Shown here piece after piece: positions 1 to 13,800 of a stretch of 64,000 nucleotides of DNA (positions within the stretch are counted from its first letter, which is position 1; each line of letters begins with the position of its first letter). This DNA comes from Paralvinella palmiformis (Eukaryota > Annelida > Polychaeta > Terebellida > Alvinellidae): positions 1 to 64,000 of the forward strand of contig JAODUP010001139.1 of assembly GCA_025642065.1 (NCBI GenBank). Reading direction: 5' to 3'. The notes under the pieces are model-generated. The model searched no databases and was not told where the DNA came from. It worked only from the letters and a program-made list of their open reading frames with translations. The translations under genes were made by a program, and so were the position numbers.

Positions 1-230
1 AAACAAAGTTAATTATTATATCTACAAGAGTGTGAAGAGACACGGTAAGGGTTATCATTTGAATAAATATTTTTTTATAGATTTAAATGAACTTATACAT
101 CCATAGATATAAAGCAGTAATTGAAAACAACACGTACTGACACCAACATCTAATTCACTTGTCTTAAATGATCATGGTAATTAGAGTAATTAAAAGTGAT
201 CAAAGTTATAGAAACAATATTTATATTACC
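1..230. repeat. Tandem ~2.1 kb repeat, unit 1 (3' part)
   Basis: Positions 9-230 match 2057-2270 closely with small indels, and the first ~60 bases also match 4089-4150. Shared landmarks are GTAAGGGTTATC followed by TTGAATAAA, then CATCTAATTCACTTGTCTT. This is the tail of a repeat unit that begins before the window. No coding sequence was seen. Confidence 0.8.
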
Positions 231-1400
231 AGTTAAAGTTAAAGTATCAGGACCACAATGGAAATAAGTGTTTTCACTTTCTTGTGCTATGCTGGTACTT
301 TAATGTATCTATGTATTTTAGTGTTATTATATGTGTTTATATTAGTGTACAAAATAAATCAAATCAAACATATTCTGTACAATAAGGAAATATTCCAGAT
401 AATAGACCTAGCTACAACTCCAAAAACAGGTTTGTCGTGAATTATAAACATTATGATTAGTCTATAAATAATTATTACCAATAAATATACCGGCAACTTG
501 AACTTGTAGACTCTATAGACTAGATCTAAAGTCTAGACCTATATTATTATTATAGTAAATTGAAATTCACGCTGGGGTCGCTGCATCAACTAATCTGAAT
601 TCAGAAGTAAATAATCCTCAAACATCTGTTATTTAAAGCTGCACATAATATAACTCAATACTCTGTAAAAGAGCTAGACTCTATATGAACAGGCGCGTTA
701 CTTCACTGTTACCTGTTTATTGTGAATAGACGTCTACAAACTCTCGTCTATTTTCTCTTATTTGGGTGGACGATAATACAAGCTAGCTAAGTTACCTCCG
801 CTATAGACTACCATCTGACCTTGTTGCTTACGAGTTCAGATATGCAAGTCATGATATGTTTCACCATCATAGAGTTGTTTCACAAACATGTTAGGCAACC
901 GAACAACAAACCGATTTTACTAAATATCATAACTATATATAGATCTAGATTTAACTGACTTTACATAATGTTTTACAAAACTAATCTAGCAACTGGCCCT
1001 TTGAAAGTTTTGCTTACATATTTTTAATCTTGCAATTAAGAGTCAAGTTATTTCTGAAATGAGATATAGGTCTAATATTTAGAAATATTGAGGGTATAAA
1101 TAGATTCTATATTTGAAATTGTGACTGATCATCCCCAGTCGTTTTATTTATAATTCTAATACCATTCCATGTCATCCATGATCTGAGGGACTTTAGTTTA
1201 TTTGTTTACAGTATTATCAGGATATCAAAATATGGAATATAAGGCTGAGCCTGTCTTGTATACGATCTTGTATATCAGTCATGATATTAAACTTTACAGA
1301 TGAGAGGAACTAGCTTTTGACACCATCATTCGCTTATTTAATCATAAAGAGATACCCATTGACCTAAAAGAAACCTTTCTGGTCAGTGGGAAATCCTGAT
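231..1400. other. Unannotated AT-rich sequence
   Basis: Nothing recognisable. A 60-codon hydrophobic ORF at 258-440 has no domain and no splice context. The stretch does not match 2271-3499, its positional counterpart in the next repeat unit, so the tandem units differ in their middle part. Confidence 0.5.
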
Positions 1401-2270
1401 TGTTATTTGGAAAATAAACAAAAATATCAGTGGCGACATCTACCGAATCCTATTCACATAAGTATTGCACCACTCCACTGTTGGTGATATAAATATTACT
1501 AACAAACACACTCTATTGGCTGAGCCACGGCCCGGTGGCTTGCGGCGCCACAAAATGCGCTTTGCCAATGAGCCATAAGCATTGGATTCACCCTGCAACT
1601 TGGGAGACTGAGTTGTTAGGGTTCCATCGGGCTAATTCGATACTCAGCTTTTTTTCTTTCAAGGAAATATTTTCCTGTTTTATTAATTATAGCGTGGAAG
1701 ATTCAAACTATTTATTCGGTTATAGTAAAATTTATGCGTCAGAAAACCGTTTTTTGTGATCAGTATCTTATATTTTATTGCCCTTATTAACACCATCAAT
1801 AGTTCTGAATATATTTTTGCTTTATTTTAGTATATTCTACGTCTCATTTCTTTGAAGCAAAGACTGATTCATGGTAGAAGAAAAATGAAAATTAAACAGA
1901 ACATGGACTGATTTAGTTTTTACATTGGCTTAATATATTTGTTTGTTATTAAAAATTACAGTGTTGGGGTTGGAGATGTTCCTACAAATTATCGATCCAT
2001 CAAAATCGAACTAATATGTTCATTCTACATGATATGTGTCCAATATGGAATCAGATTTAATTAGTATATCTACGGCAGTGTGAAGAAACACGGTAAGGGT
2101 TATCCTTTGAATAAATTAAGTTGTTATATTTAAATGAAATTTATACATCCATATATATCATGCAGTAATTGAAAGCAACACACACTGACAACAACATCTA
2201 ATTCACTTGTCTTAAATGATCATTGTAATTAGAAGTGATTAAAGTTATAGAAACGATATTTATATTACTA
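1401..2270. repeat. Tandem ~2.1 kb repeat, unit 2
   Basis: It aligns to 3500-4150. The first 260 bases (1401-1660) are almost identical to 3500-3759, with only a couple of substitutions such as CCGAATCC versus CCGAGTCC. The remainder is clearly diverged but collinear, for example GGTTGGAGATG and ATCCATCAAAATC near 1965-2010 against 3990-4040. The near-identical module carries a small hairpin, AGCCACGGCCCGGTGGCT, near 1522-1540. Confidence 0.85.
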
Positions 2271-2334
2271 GAGAGTTCGTTTCTTTACTTTTCTTTTCAC
2301 GCAGTTGGTTTGCCTACTTTTTCGTTACTGTATG

Positions 2335-3125
2335 TTTAGCACGTCACATCCAGTTCACACTACCCATGGTTCAATGGGAAATTTGAAGCGGCAGTAAAAT
2401 CAGCCCAACGTATGCTAAAGAAAACACGTGAATCAGGAACTGATCAATATCTGACACTATTGGACATTCACAACACACCCACAAGCAACCTACCTAGCCC
2501 AGTCCAACGTCTAATGAATAGACGTACACGTACATTACTACCAAATGACTGATCGTTTGCTGAAGCTCGCTTTACGCACAGACACGAAGTCAAAGTTGCA
2601 ATATGCTAAGTACCAACAAACAGCACATAATAACTGAAATACCAAAGACTTAGCTGTTCTAGAAGAAGGCAATGTAGTCAGGATGAAGCCATATTCTCCA
2701 AATGTTAAATGGAGAAAGGGTATTATAACCAAACATCTGGATGAAAGATAATATCAAGTGGATAGAGATTCGGGAACTTACTGCCGTAACCGATCTCACT
2801 TGCGCAAGACCAATGAATCCATCCCTGTAAATGATGCCCATTCATCAACCCCCAACGCCAAAGTGAAGCGTTATGTAGCTGAGCAACCAGCAACGGGTGA
2901 TTACTCTACAGCTACACCAGTAAGCGAACATGTCTATAATGACACACCGGCGTATACCCACCCAGCAGAACAACACATCTACTCCAATGCCAACACCGCG
3001 GAATGCCCAGCAGAACAATACATCTGCTCTAACGCCGAAACCGGCTCGTGTATCACAGAGATCAACCAAGGGAATACCACCACCAAAATTAAACCTTTTA
3101 ACAATATTCAGTTGGTTATTCATAT
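2335..3125 (+). pseudogene. Decayed Ty3/gypsy retrotransposon, integrase C-terminal fragment
   Basis: Fragments in different frames match the distal integrase of metazoan Ty3/gypsy elements. About 2345-2385 encodes a decayed version of the post-catalytic HP..HGSMG segment. About 2440-2530 reads HNTPTSNL, then VQRLMN and RTRTLLPND-like pieces. About 2640-2820 reads LAVLEEGNVVRMKP, then KGIITKHLDER and a chromodomain-proximal GTYCRNRSHLRKTNESIP. Stops and frame changes interrupt it (for example the TAA near 2397). Protease, reverse transcriptase and RNase H are absent. The low-complexity Thr/Ser-rich stretch after 2830 is the usual divergent tail of such a pol ORF. It is non-functional. It lies between the two tandem repeat units. 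Confidence 0.75.
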
Positions 3126-3203
3126 CACCACCGATTTAATCATTTTAATTTACATATATTATACTTTGTTCGGTAACTTAAAAATAATGGAAAAAGAAAA
3201 GAA

Positions 3204-3395
3204 TGTTGTAATATCCGCTAGTTTTAATTATATCAGTATTGTCTCATATTGTGGCACATCTACTACTACTCCTTTGTATATAATGATATCACTATATTGT
3301 GGTGCCACCTACCGTTTGTCGTCTATTACTAGCCTAATAAAGTCATGTGTTCTTCACTGGCGTTATCAATTTATTAATTGTTCAACTTAATAGAG
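3204..3395 (+). mobile_element. Probable 3' LTR of the gypsy remnant
   Basis: A purine run (GGAAAAAGAAAAGAA, about 3189-3203) sits directly before TGTTGTAATATCC, as a polypurine tract sits before a 3' LTR. A polyadenylation-like AATAAAGTCATG follows near 3335. The right boundary is not sharp and no second LTR copy was found in the window, so the length is approximate. Confidence 0.5.
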
Positions 3396-3499
3396 CATAT
3401 TGAAACAATATAGAGATTAAAAAATATTTTAAAATTACGACATTGTATATTTTCTTTTCATAGGAAGTTTTATCAAACAAGAACAATCTGATTTTAATC

Positions 3500-4150
3500 T
3501 GTTATTTGGAAAATAAACAAAAATATCAGTGGCGACATCTACCGAGTCCTATTCACATAAGTATTGCACCACTCCACTGTTGGTGATATAAATATTACTA
3601 ACAAACACACTCTATTGGCTGAGCCACGGCCCGGTGGCTTGCGGCGCCACAAAATGCGCTTTGCCAATGAGCCATAAGCATTGGATTCACCCTGCAACTT
3701 GGGAGACTGAGTTGTTAGGGTTCCATCGGGCTAATTCGACACTCAGCTTTTTTTCTTTTCTACAAATAATTTTCATCGTTTTTTAAATTTACGTAAATTT
3801 GTCATTAATCTGCCTTTCATAATTATTAGCATGTCATATTTTATTAATGTTTTAAAGACGACTCATAGTTCTGATTATATATATATATTTTTTTTATTTA
3901 GTATATCTACGTCTTATTTCCTAGAAAGAGATGATGGAATCCTGGTAGAAAAGAATTGTATGAAGTTTACATATTTGTTTCTTATTCAAACTTACACCGT
4001 TGGAGATAGGTAGATTCTTACCAATTGTCAATCCATCAAAATCAAAATAATGTTCCTTGTATATGATGTGTTGAATATGGATCCAGACTGAATTGTTATC
4101 TCTACAGCATTTTTTAAGAAAGGTGGTATGGGTTATCGTTTGAATAAACT
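3500..4150. repeat. Tandem ~2.1 kb repeat, unit 3
   Basis: Positions 3500-3759 are nearly identical to 1401-1660. Positions 3760-4150 are a diverged, collinear copy of the rest of unit 2, ending at the TTGAATAAA landmark and running into a TA microsatellite (4161-4199). No coding sequence. Confidence 0.85.
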
Positions 4151-4158
4151 CCCTCTTT

Positions 4159-4160
<2 letters not shown>

Positions 4161-4199
<39 letters not shown>
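4161..4199. repeat. (AT)n microsatellite
   Basis: About 20 uninterrupted AT units marking the end of tandem unit 3. Confidence 0.95.
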
Positions 4200-4200
<1 letters not shown>

Positions 4201-4579
4201 TGGTAATGTGGAAGTAGCTTATTATTATGAGATCAGGGTGATTTCTTAGCCAAGATTGGGATTTTCTTATCGATCCATACGTATGCCACGTGGATTTGTT
4301 TATGATGACTAACCATAACACTGGCCAAATAAACGTTATGACGTGTTGGCAAGCGACACGTTGAACAAACCACGAATTACAAAGCGTTCATATATCTATA
4401 TATATAGAAAGATCAACTTATTTATCAATAGTAGAAGGGAAAATCTGTTAGTCTGTAAGGAACACAGAGAAATAAAACTAGACCAAGCATCAATCACGTT
4501 GACAACAGTAGATTACCTGATTAGTTTAATGATAATAGTTATTATTTCGCAACTTGGAATTTGAAACCAACTATAAAAA

Positions 4580-5637
<1,058 letters not shown>

Positions 5638-7007
5638 TATGATTCTACAAAATAATCTATTTCCAGATAAAATTAAGTAGATGTTTACTGTGATATATTT
5701 TGGCAACTGCACTTACATATACGTACTTTTCCTCAACTAGTCATGTGATCTCTTTGTTTCCAATGAGTTTCAGTCTCCGCCATTGTTCGCATACATATTT
5801 AATCTACTAACTCTTATGGAGTTATATAATTATACGAGTGATTTAAGTATCTTCCCTCCGTCCACATCAATCTCCTCCGATTATTCATGATACTGCTTAA
5901 GTTTACCCCACCTATTTTGCATAGAGATACAAAAAGTTACATTGACTCTGTAGTAACCAGATTTGTTCATTTATATGTAGATCTATCATAGTTTATATAG
6001 AAGATATATATCTTTTCATATAATTCTTTACAACAATCCTGGTGGTTTTAATGTTATATCAAAATCTCGCTCGCTTTCATTTATACATACAATACATAAA
6101 CAAATATAGAAGTTTCTTGTGGGTTTATAAAATACTTTGTGCATGCTTTTCTTTTTCTAAATCAACACTTTTCTGTAGACGATAATAATTAAATTTACTA
6201 ATATATGACACATTGTTTGTTTGTTTGATTGATGTTGTTATGGATCCATCTAAACAATATTTATATAACTATTATTTGTTTAATACTGTGACATTTGAAT
6301 GTTTGAAAAATAAATTAAAGTGATGGCTGATGGTAAGTTTTTCTGACATACATAAGAATTAAATGGTAGCAATGGTCTCACTTTAGAGAGTGCAGTGTTT
6401 AAATGTTACTTAACTTGTGCCTATATAATACAGTGGCAGAAACACTTCTAAACCCGCCATGCAATTCCAGGAGAGCAGGGGAGGAAGCTGGAGGCTAAAT
6501 GTCTCAGAATGCTTCGTTTAAAGCCAGGGCGGTGCCATTTAATGAAATCAATTACCCACGAAACGGGACTTCATCCCATAATTATTTCCTCAATATTTTA
6601 TCACTTGCTTTTTCTTCAGGGCATGTAATAATGACACCAACAACAATAAAAATAATAAACGTGTAATATATAACATACAAAACTCATACTAATAAAAAGT
6701 TAAAATAATTCATATCAATAAAAATGGAAAATCAATAAACTGTTCCAAAAGATAACATCCAAATACATGATAAGGTGTTGTATAAAGCACTCTATCTCTC
6801 GAGTTAATACTGATACCATAACAGCGTTGAGATATTAGACATATTTAAATACAAGTTAATCATGATAACGCAAATAACTCAATTTGTATCACACACAAAC
6901 ACAGAGTAACTCATATCTCGATTTTTAAAGCAGAACTGACAGTCAGTAATATCTTTTTCATAAAATAATACATGTTCTAAATCTATTAAATAGCATATTA
7001 CCTCTAG

Positions 7008-7067
<60 letters not shown>

Positions 7068-8195
7068 CTTGCACATCTCATAATGTCTTCATCGTCTAAT
7101 ACAATGAATTAGAAGAGCTCTTAATTACGTCTTGGATTCAGGTATAACTAATATTAATAATACAGATATATATTTATAATTAGAAATATTTACATATACA
7201 GTTTTGGATGTGTGTGTGTGTGATAGCTTTATTTCTGAATCAACAGTGTACATTTATAGAGTACTTGTGGATTTCAGGTCCTTATATAGTGGCATCAAGC
7301 AGATACCATACGACATTTTAACCTGCTATGTGTAGTATTAAGTTTAGTTGTTTTTTGTCAAGAATTCAGATATAACAGTTGGATTCAGTGTTTGCGTAAC
7401 CTGAACGTAAATATCAAACCGGCAGCCTCTATAATACAGTTAACATAACTAGTCTACATGGTAATCTATACACCATATTTCTAATGACAGATTGTACGCA
7501 TTGTACATCAAACAGGTTGCACAGGAAGCTGGTACCTTTACACTTGATCATATCAAGAAACATCTTAAAACCATTATGATATCCAATATGCAATTAATTA
7601 TAGGGGATTTCTGGTAATTCCAAAGACATTCCATGCACGTACGATATACACCGGTGATCAATATTATTTTCACCCCTAAGGATCACACATTAAACTTTCG
7701 TAATACGATAAATCCTTGGTCATACAATGTTCTACTCTGTCTATTAATACTATTATTATCTGATAAATCATCTGTAATATAATGACCAAGATGTAGCAAC
7801 AACATGTAAAACAACGTCCTTTTAGACTAAATTCAGGAAGAGAACATCCTGTCAAGGTTGTAAATCTTAATGTTATAACCGTAGTTATATTATAAATATA
7901 TTAATGCTATAACCACAGAATGTTTTACATCATGACTAATTCCAAATTTCTCACATTCGTGCAATAACTGACATATAGACCTGCTGCATGATGATGATGA
8001 CATCAATTAAGACCGAGTCGTCGGCATACATTATTAAGTACACACATTTATATCACTATTTTTCTATTTTCTGTTTGCTTTAAATGTCTATTAAATCCCT
8101 TAAAATTAATATGTGTTAGTATATCTAGCATATCCACCAAATACCGAATCCACCGAAAATAACATCTAATCCCTTGTTAAGGAAACGTTCTCTAC
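5638..8195. other. ARF 3' UTR and intergenic sequence
   Basis: An AATAAA at 6309-6314 follows the stop by about 670 bases and may end the ARF transcript. A TA microsatellite lies at 7008-7064 and a short TG run near 7209. No other coding or RNA gene was recognised. Confidence 0.6.
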
Positions 8196-8199
8196 TTAA

Positions 8200-8839
8200 A
8201 GAGATAGTCCATTTTCATTTCACATTTTCAGGACTAATACAGCTATAGTCACAAATATCATAAATAATGTCAAAATGTGTAAACGGTCACCAAAATATGA
8301 AATAATCCACTTCAGTGCTGATTACATGGCCTGTGGGCGCCACCATTTTGAAGCTAGACAGAGACCGGAAGCTCCTGAATGCTGACGTCAATTGAGCGTA
8401 TCCGGTTGACCTGAAGTCTGTAGAGCCCGTAGAAAGGCATGTATACAAGTGTGTGCAAAGAATTAATCTAGAACTAAACGGCATTATCATGTTAAAATTA
8501 CGTCATGAATATACATGTACAACCATATCAGTTTAACCCTGAAGGAACCTTACAAGAGGAAGATGATTTAAAATGGCTCAGAAATTAACGCCCAAAAGAA
8601 ACTATATTATCCGCGTCAGTCTAGAGAGCGCCCAGGTGATGTCAGAGCATTTCAATTTTCTCCTTCCCGCCTTCGAATCTGGCATCCGGTGCAGCCGTAA
8701 TGGCCGCTCTCCAGTTATTTGGATTATTTACCTATATCTATTATATCAGGTATATTTCGTGATTATTATTATGGAATTTTTGGTTATTGTTCTAAGCATT
8801 ACATATTTAAGAAATATTTGCTGAGGGTGGACTGTCCCT
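8200..8839 (-). mobile_element. TTAA-flanked MITE, copy 1 (piggyBac-type target site)
   Basis: The element is flanked by TTAA at 8196-8199 and 8840-8843. Terminal inverted repeats are AGAGATAGTCCATTTTC at the left and the complement of AGGGACAGTCCACCCTC at the right. In reverse complement it aligns with 19107-19763, sharing TTAAATATGTAATGCTTA just inside one end and CCACTT..CTGATTA..ATGGCCTGTG further in. It has no transposase ORF; the 83-codon ORF inside is not protein-like. TTAA duplications are typical of piggyBac, so a non-autonomous piggyBac derivative is likely. Confidence 0.8.
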
Positions 8840-8843
8840 TTAA

Positions 8844-9115
8844 TAACTGTACCAGAAAACGCACTTCCGTGGGCGAGTGTAACGTTACATTATGATAACA
8901 CTCTCAAATAACAACAACAAAGAAAACGTAGTGAAGACATCTAGATTTATAACAGCCTAATCAACAGCAACAATTAAATGATTAAGAAAATCTAAACACA
9001 AATAGGAAGATTCATAAGTGCACAATCTCACACAAAAGCTATAAACAGTATTACAAGTATTAACACTATAAAGGGACACATCTAAAATGTTTCATCTAAA
9101 AAGGATCTATATCAG

Positions 9116-9174
<59 letters not shown>

Positions 9175-9256
9175 TATGTTCGTCTAGATATTAATATCGT
9201 TCCTAGGGATATAAAGGACCATTGACCGACATATAACATTTAAATAATTATATTAA

Positions 9257-9304
<48 letters not shown>

Positions 9305-10639
9305 TATCAAACAATGTTAGTTAACAGAAATTCTCTTGATAACTCGTTTTATTCCGGATAAACCAGTTATCACCAGATCCAAAACTTTCAAATTGCCCTT
9401 TACATCTACATTAAATATTAAAAAATCTTCATTAAAATCAATTTACATTCAGCTAAAAGTTTAATTTAAAATCATTTATTTAATCCACTGAAATCCTTGC
9501 TAAAAATCCCCTACAAGTCAACATGAATAACGACGGCTTAGCTGTGTAATTCATATGGAAAGATCGGTCTGCTCAATAATTTGGTTATATCCTAATAAAT
9601 GTTGTGTTAATTCCTTTGGAAATAGACAATCATTAAGCTGAAATACTAGTCTCAGTCTCCATGTAATATGAAATAATTTGCTGAAAGATTTCCGTTAGTG
9701 AAAAGTTGTCATCCCGTGTTAAGAAGTGGGCGACATATAGCTTTTTTCTAACCAGAGACTGCAGTTGGCAACCGATGCAACGCATTTCACCTGGATCGGT
9801 CTATTAATGTGCTTCGCTTGCGGGTATAAATGAACTTTAATTTAGAAATATTTATACCGTATACGGTTAGTAAACTGACTTTCTGCTTATCCGTTATCTG
9901 CGAAATTTCGAAGGAGATCATAAAATTACATCAGATAGCTTAAATATAAACAGTGTTTGGTTACACCCAAAAAGTGTAATGTTGACTTTCTAGAATCACA
10001 GCTGTGATATCGCGGGAGAGTCACATAATTTTCCGACATTACCTAAATCGCTTGAAAAAAAAAACGATTGACATCGCCAACGACAGGGTTTGCTGTAATT
10101 TAACAATGGAGCAACAAATACATATAGCCATTATAGCCCTAAAATAGCACCCATAATATTAATATAGCCGTGCTATTTTTCGGTCAAAAAAGGTTTTCTT
10201 AGGTCGCAAGATTCGATACACCAAATGTTTGTTTTTACGGGTTCGTTATTTGAATGGCCCGAAGTACAAACAGGTTATTAAGCCAAAGTAGAGGAGGATA
10301 AGTATAAGCAGGACTATAAAAGGATGACCGTATACTTGATGACGCGATAACCCACGGCCACAGTAAGAATCACGTTCGATTAGAGGATCACACTCAAGCA
10401 TGGATGCCAACAACTGCGTGCATGTTCCGTTTACTACATACGTTTAGCACTGTTAATAATTGTGCGTTCTCCAGTCTAAGTTGGTGTATAAACATAAATG
10501 GCTTTAAGTAAATTCTTTAATCAGAACTCGATGCATGAAAGTGAGTGTTTTCTCGGAGCGTTCGCCCCGATTTGGTGTTCATGTGTCATAGCGCGTTCAT
10601 TCCCCTTACGGTGCACCGAGAGTAGGGACCGTGGTGAGA
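8844..10639. other. Intergenic sequence with two TA microsatellites
   Basis: TA repeats at 9119-9172 and 9260-9300. From about 9700 onward CpG dinucleotides become more frequent toward the candidate promoter at 10.64 kb. No coding sequence was recognised. Confidence 0.6.
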
Positions 10640-10834
10640 TATAAGGACGCGTATTATTGGTTGGTTGCCAGATTGGTCTTCGCCGGTTAACCAATCATCG
10701 AATGTCTTACAAATAAACACCTGCCTACTTGTAAAGAAAGTCAATATGGCGAGAGAATCATTGATAGCTGGCCTTTGTCAGGAAATGTGTTGAATATTTC
10801 TGTCAGATTTGGCACAGTCGGACGATATTCCGAA
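10640..10834 (+). promoter_or_regulatory. Candidate promoter and untranslated first exon
   Basis: A locally CpG-richer block has three CCAAT-type boxes: ATTGG at 10656 and 10672, CCAAT at 10691. AATATGGCG follows at 10743-10751, resembling a YY1 initiator element. A consensus splice donor, CCGAA|GTAAGG, comes at 10834/10835. ATGGCGAGA opens only a 15-codon frame ending in TGA, so the exon would be 5' UTR. The next + strand coding exon is the atrophin exon at 17010. If spliced directly to it, translation could begin at the ATG near 17052. Transcription is inferred, not shown. Confidence 0.45.
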
Positions 10835-13800
10835 GTAAGGCTCCTGGCTAGTATATAACGCATCGTAGTTACATTGAAAGAGTCCAAAGGTTTGTTACTG
10901 TGCTTCATTTTAACAAATCTAATTGAGTTCGAATTAAATCATAAATGTGTTTAACAATCGCCGAATCGGTAGTTTTTTGGACGATGTTTATGTGCATGCT
11001 TGCTTATATCTAGATATACACCACACAGGTGCGAACTTCTCGATTGTGGTTCCATGCTTCATAAATTCAGTTCCAATTGTTTAATTTAAAATCGCTCAGC
11101 TTAATTGGTTGACAAGCAATTTTGAACCCGTTTTAATAACTCGTTAGCCGTTTGGTAGTGCCACTAGTCTAGTGACTAGACTAGCGGGAGTCTTGACAGT
11201 GACTAGTCTAGTGGTACTAGATGATAGATCTAGATCTACTACTAGAGTCTAGATGCTAAGATTTTAGATAGACTAGTCTATATGAGTATATCTACTGACA
11301 CTTTGACAGGAAAGTGAGTATTAGATTTACTAATTATCTAATACTGTTAGTATTAGACCAAGATACTTGAAGAGTCCTACACTTAGACTATCCTAGTACT
11401 AGTAGTAGTATACACTATTTTAAACCCAGACACAGGTTATGATTATTTTGTTTAGTATACAAAGCCTATGACATAAGCTATGTAGTATGTTTACTCTGAC
11501 TTTATTCAACTGTTGTGTCCCACTCCTACAGATTGTCCAGTGATTCAAACACAACTTTTATAATTTATTATGTTAGCTTGCTACGAATGGCTCAACCATT
11601 TAGCATTTAAAAGAAACTTAACATGATTATTTTTGGTAGCTGTGAAATGTAAGTGGGAACCACTGTGTTTGTGTTCTGAATTATTATATGAATGCAGTCT
11701 GGTGAATATGACCCAATAATTATAGTTTAAATGTTAATATTTTAACATGTAAATAGAATGATCCCGCTATGACTGCGACACCAATCGGAAATTGACCGAA
11801 GCTCAATGTTAGGTTAGAAAACTATTAATACTAATAGGGGGGTCTCGGATTACAAGGGAAATGACCATTGCAGGGTTTTTTAACAAAAACAAATGGACTT
11901 TTGTTCCATTCGATCTTGGATATTTCCTAGACCTAACTGTGTTTACTTTGTTGTCTCACAAAGCTAAGAAATGTGATATTTTCCCCCATGTTTACATTCA
12001 ATATTAAACACATCCAACGTTTCAGCCAGCTCATTTACATATAGCTGTATAAAGGGGGAGCTTGTTAAGCTGTGCTCATGTCTCATTTTGCCCAGGGGTA
12101 TTATTACTATTAATCTTTCTGTGTTAAAAATGAATAATATGAAATATGTGCAATCTTACAAAATAGATAATTTCAGTCTTGCTATTGTAAGTAACCTGTA
12201 CGTGTGATAGCAGTGGTTTTGGAAGTTTGTTGTTTAAATTTTTTAAAAACCTTGTTATGATGTATCAGCATGAATTTTGAAGATTCAGTTTGGTGAAAAT
12301 AACTAAGGGCTAAAATTGATTATGTTCATGGGTTCTAATCAGAATGGCCATGTGAAATTTGTCATTAAAGATAGAAATTATTTTTATTCCAATAAAAGCA
12401 ACAAAATTATCCCTGGACAGGTCATACCAGTATATGTATATGAGATAAATTTACATTGGTAAAAGAGCACATATAGGATTTGTAATTTATGCAACAAGAG
12501 TTTGTTGCACAATGTTTATTACAATAATTTAGAGGACAGTTAAATTTACTATGAAAACCCAGTTACAAGCAATGAGCAGATCTGAATGTCTCTGAGTTTG
12601 ATGACCAGTGTCATATATGTGTGAACATTATCTTCAAGGACCAAAGAGAAAATGGCCAGCACCTGATCATGAAATATGTTGTCAGTCATGCTTAGAAAAT
12701 CACACTTAGCTGAAATGTTTGTGAATCAAGTGTGAGTGGATCTATTTAAATTTGTTTGACTTTTTTAGACAGTAGTTTGGTTCCGTTTTTAATCTGGGAA
12801 AATTATACAGGAGTGGTATTAGCAACAATTATGTTGGAAACATGAAGGTGAGCATATGACTCTGCAGTTCTTTATAATTACTTAGAACAAACTGGATTCA
12901 TGCAAGTGCCAAAATGTATATATGTATGTTTGAAACTGCAGAAAATTGTAGCAATACTGTAAATAGGAGAAAACATTCACATATCTTTTCATGGAATGTG
13001 CCACAGTCGAAGCACCGGTTAATAATTCATTTAAGGTATCGTTCATGTCATTGTTATGATGTATATTTGAAAATAAAACTGTGTCTTAGAATATGTGAAA
13101 CAATTTTGATGTATGAGCTTTATTGGAGTTAAATATGGCCCTTTGACATATCTTCTATACAATCTGTGACAATCTTGAAATACTGCAGCTGCACATTCCA
13201 CCTATGCAGCTTTTTCTTTATAGAGAAGAAATATTTGAGTGAAGTATTACAGATACATTTTATTGTACTTATAATGTAAATATGGCTCTTATTTGTTCAG
13301 TATGTGCTTAAATAAACTAGCTTTTATTTATTGTAGTTTTGACACAATGTTTAAATTAATTATTAATGTGTTATTCTATAGAATTAGACAGCACAGATCA
13401 AGTCTAAATAAGACATTGGGTCAAATCAGTAAACTGTAGTCATCCAGATTGAAAATGGGCAGAATTTCATGTGGATTGTAATCCACATCATACCTAATAG
13501 ATAGCAATCTTATATATTATGTAAACATTGATTACACGGACATCATTTTATAGATCCAATGCATGCACAGATGCTGATTCTTTCATTTGTGCTGAGCATG
13601 GACAGAAATTACATTGAGATGATCTTACTTAACCTTTTTTATGTTTTAACCCAATTCCCTAGATACTGTGGCATACTGAGTCACTGACATGTGTCTTCTG
13701 CATGTCGGAGGATGTGTTGATGTGACATTATTTTATGCAGAAGTTCCCATGAGATCTGCACAATGTAATTTACAGACTGGTGCTAAGTTTTATTAAGATC

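Noticed and set aside
8573..8824. 83-codon + strand ORF
   Set aside because: Lies wholly within the TTAA MITE, which is in opposite orientation, and shows no domain.
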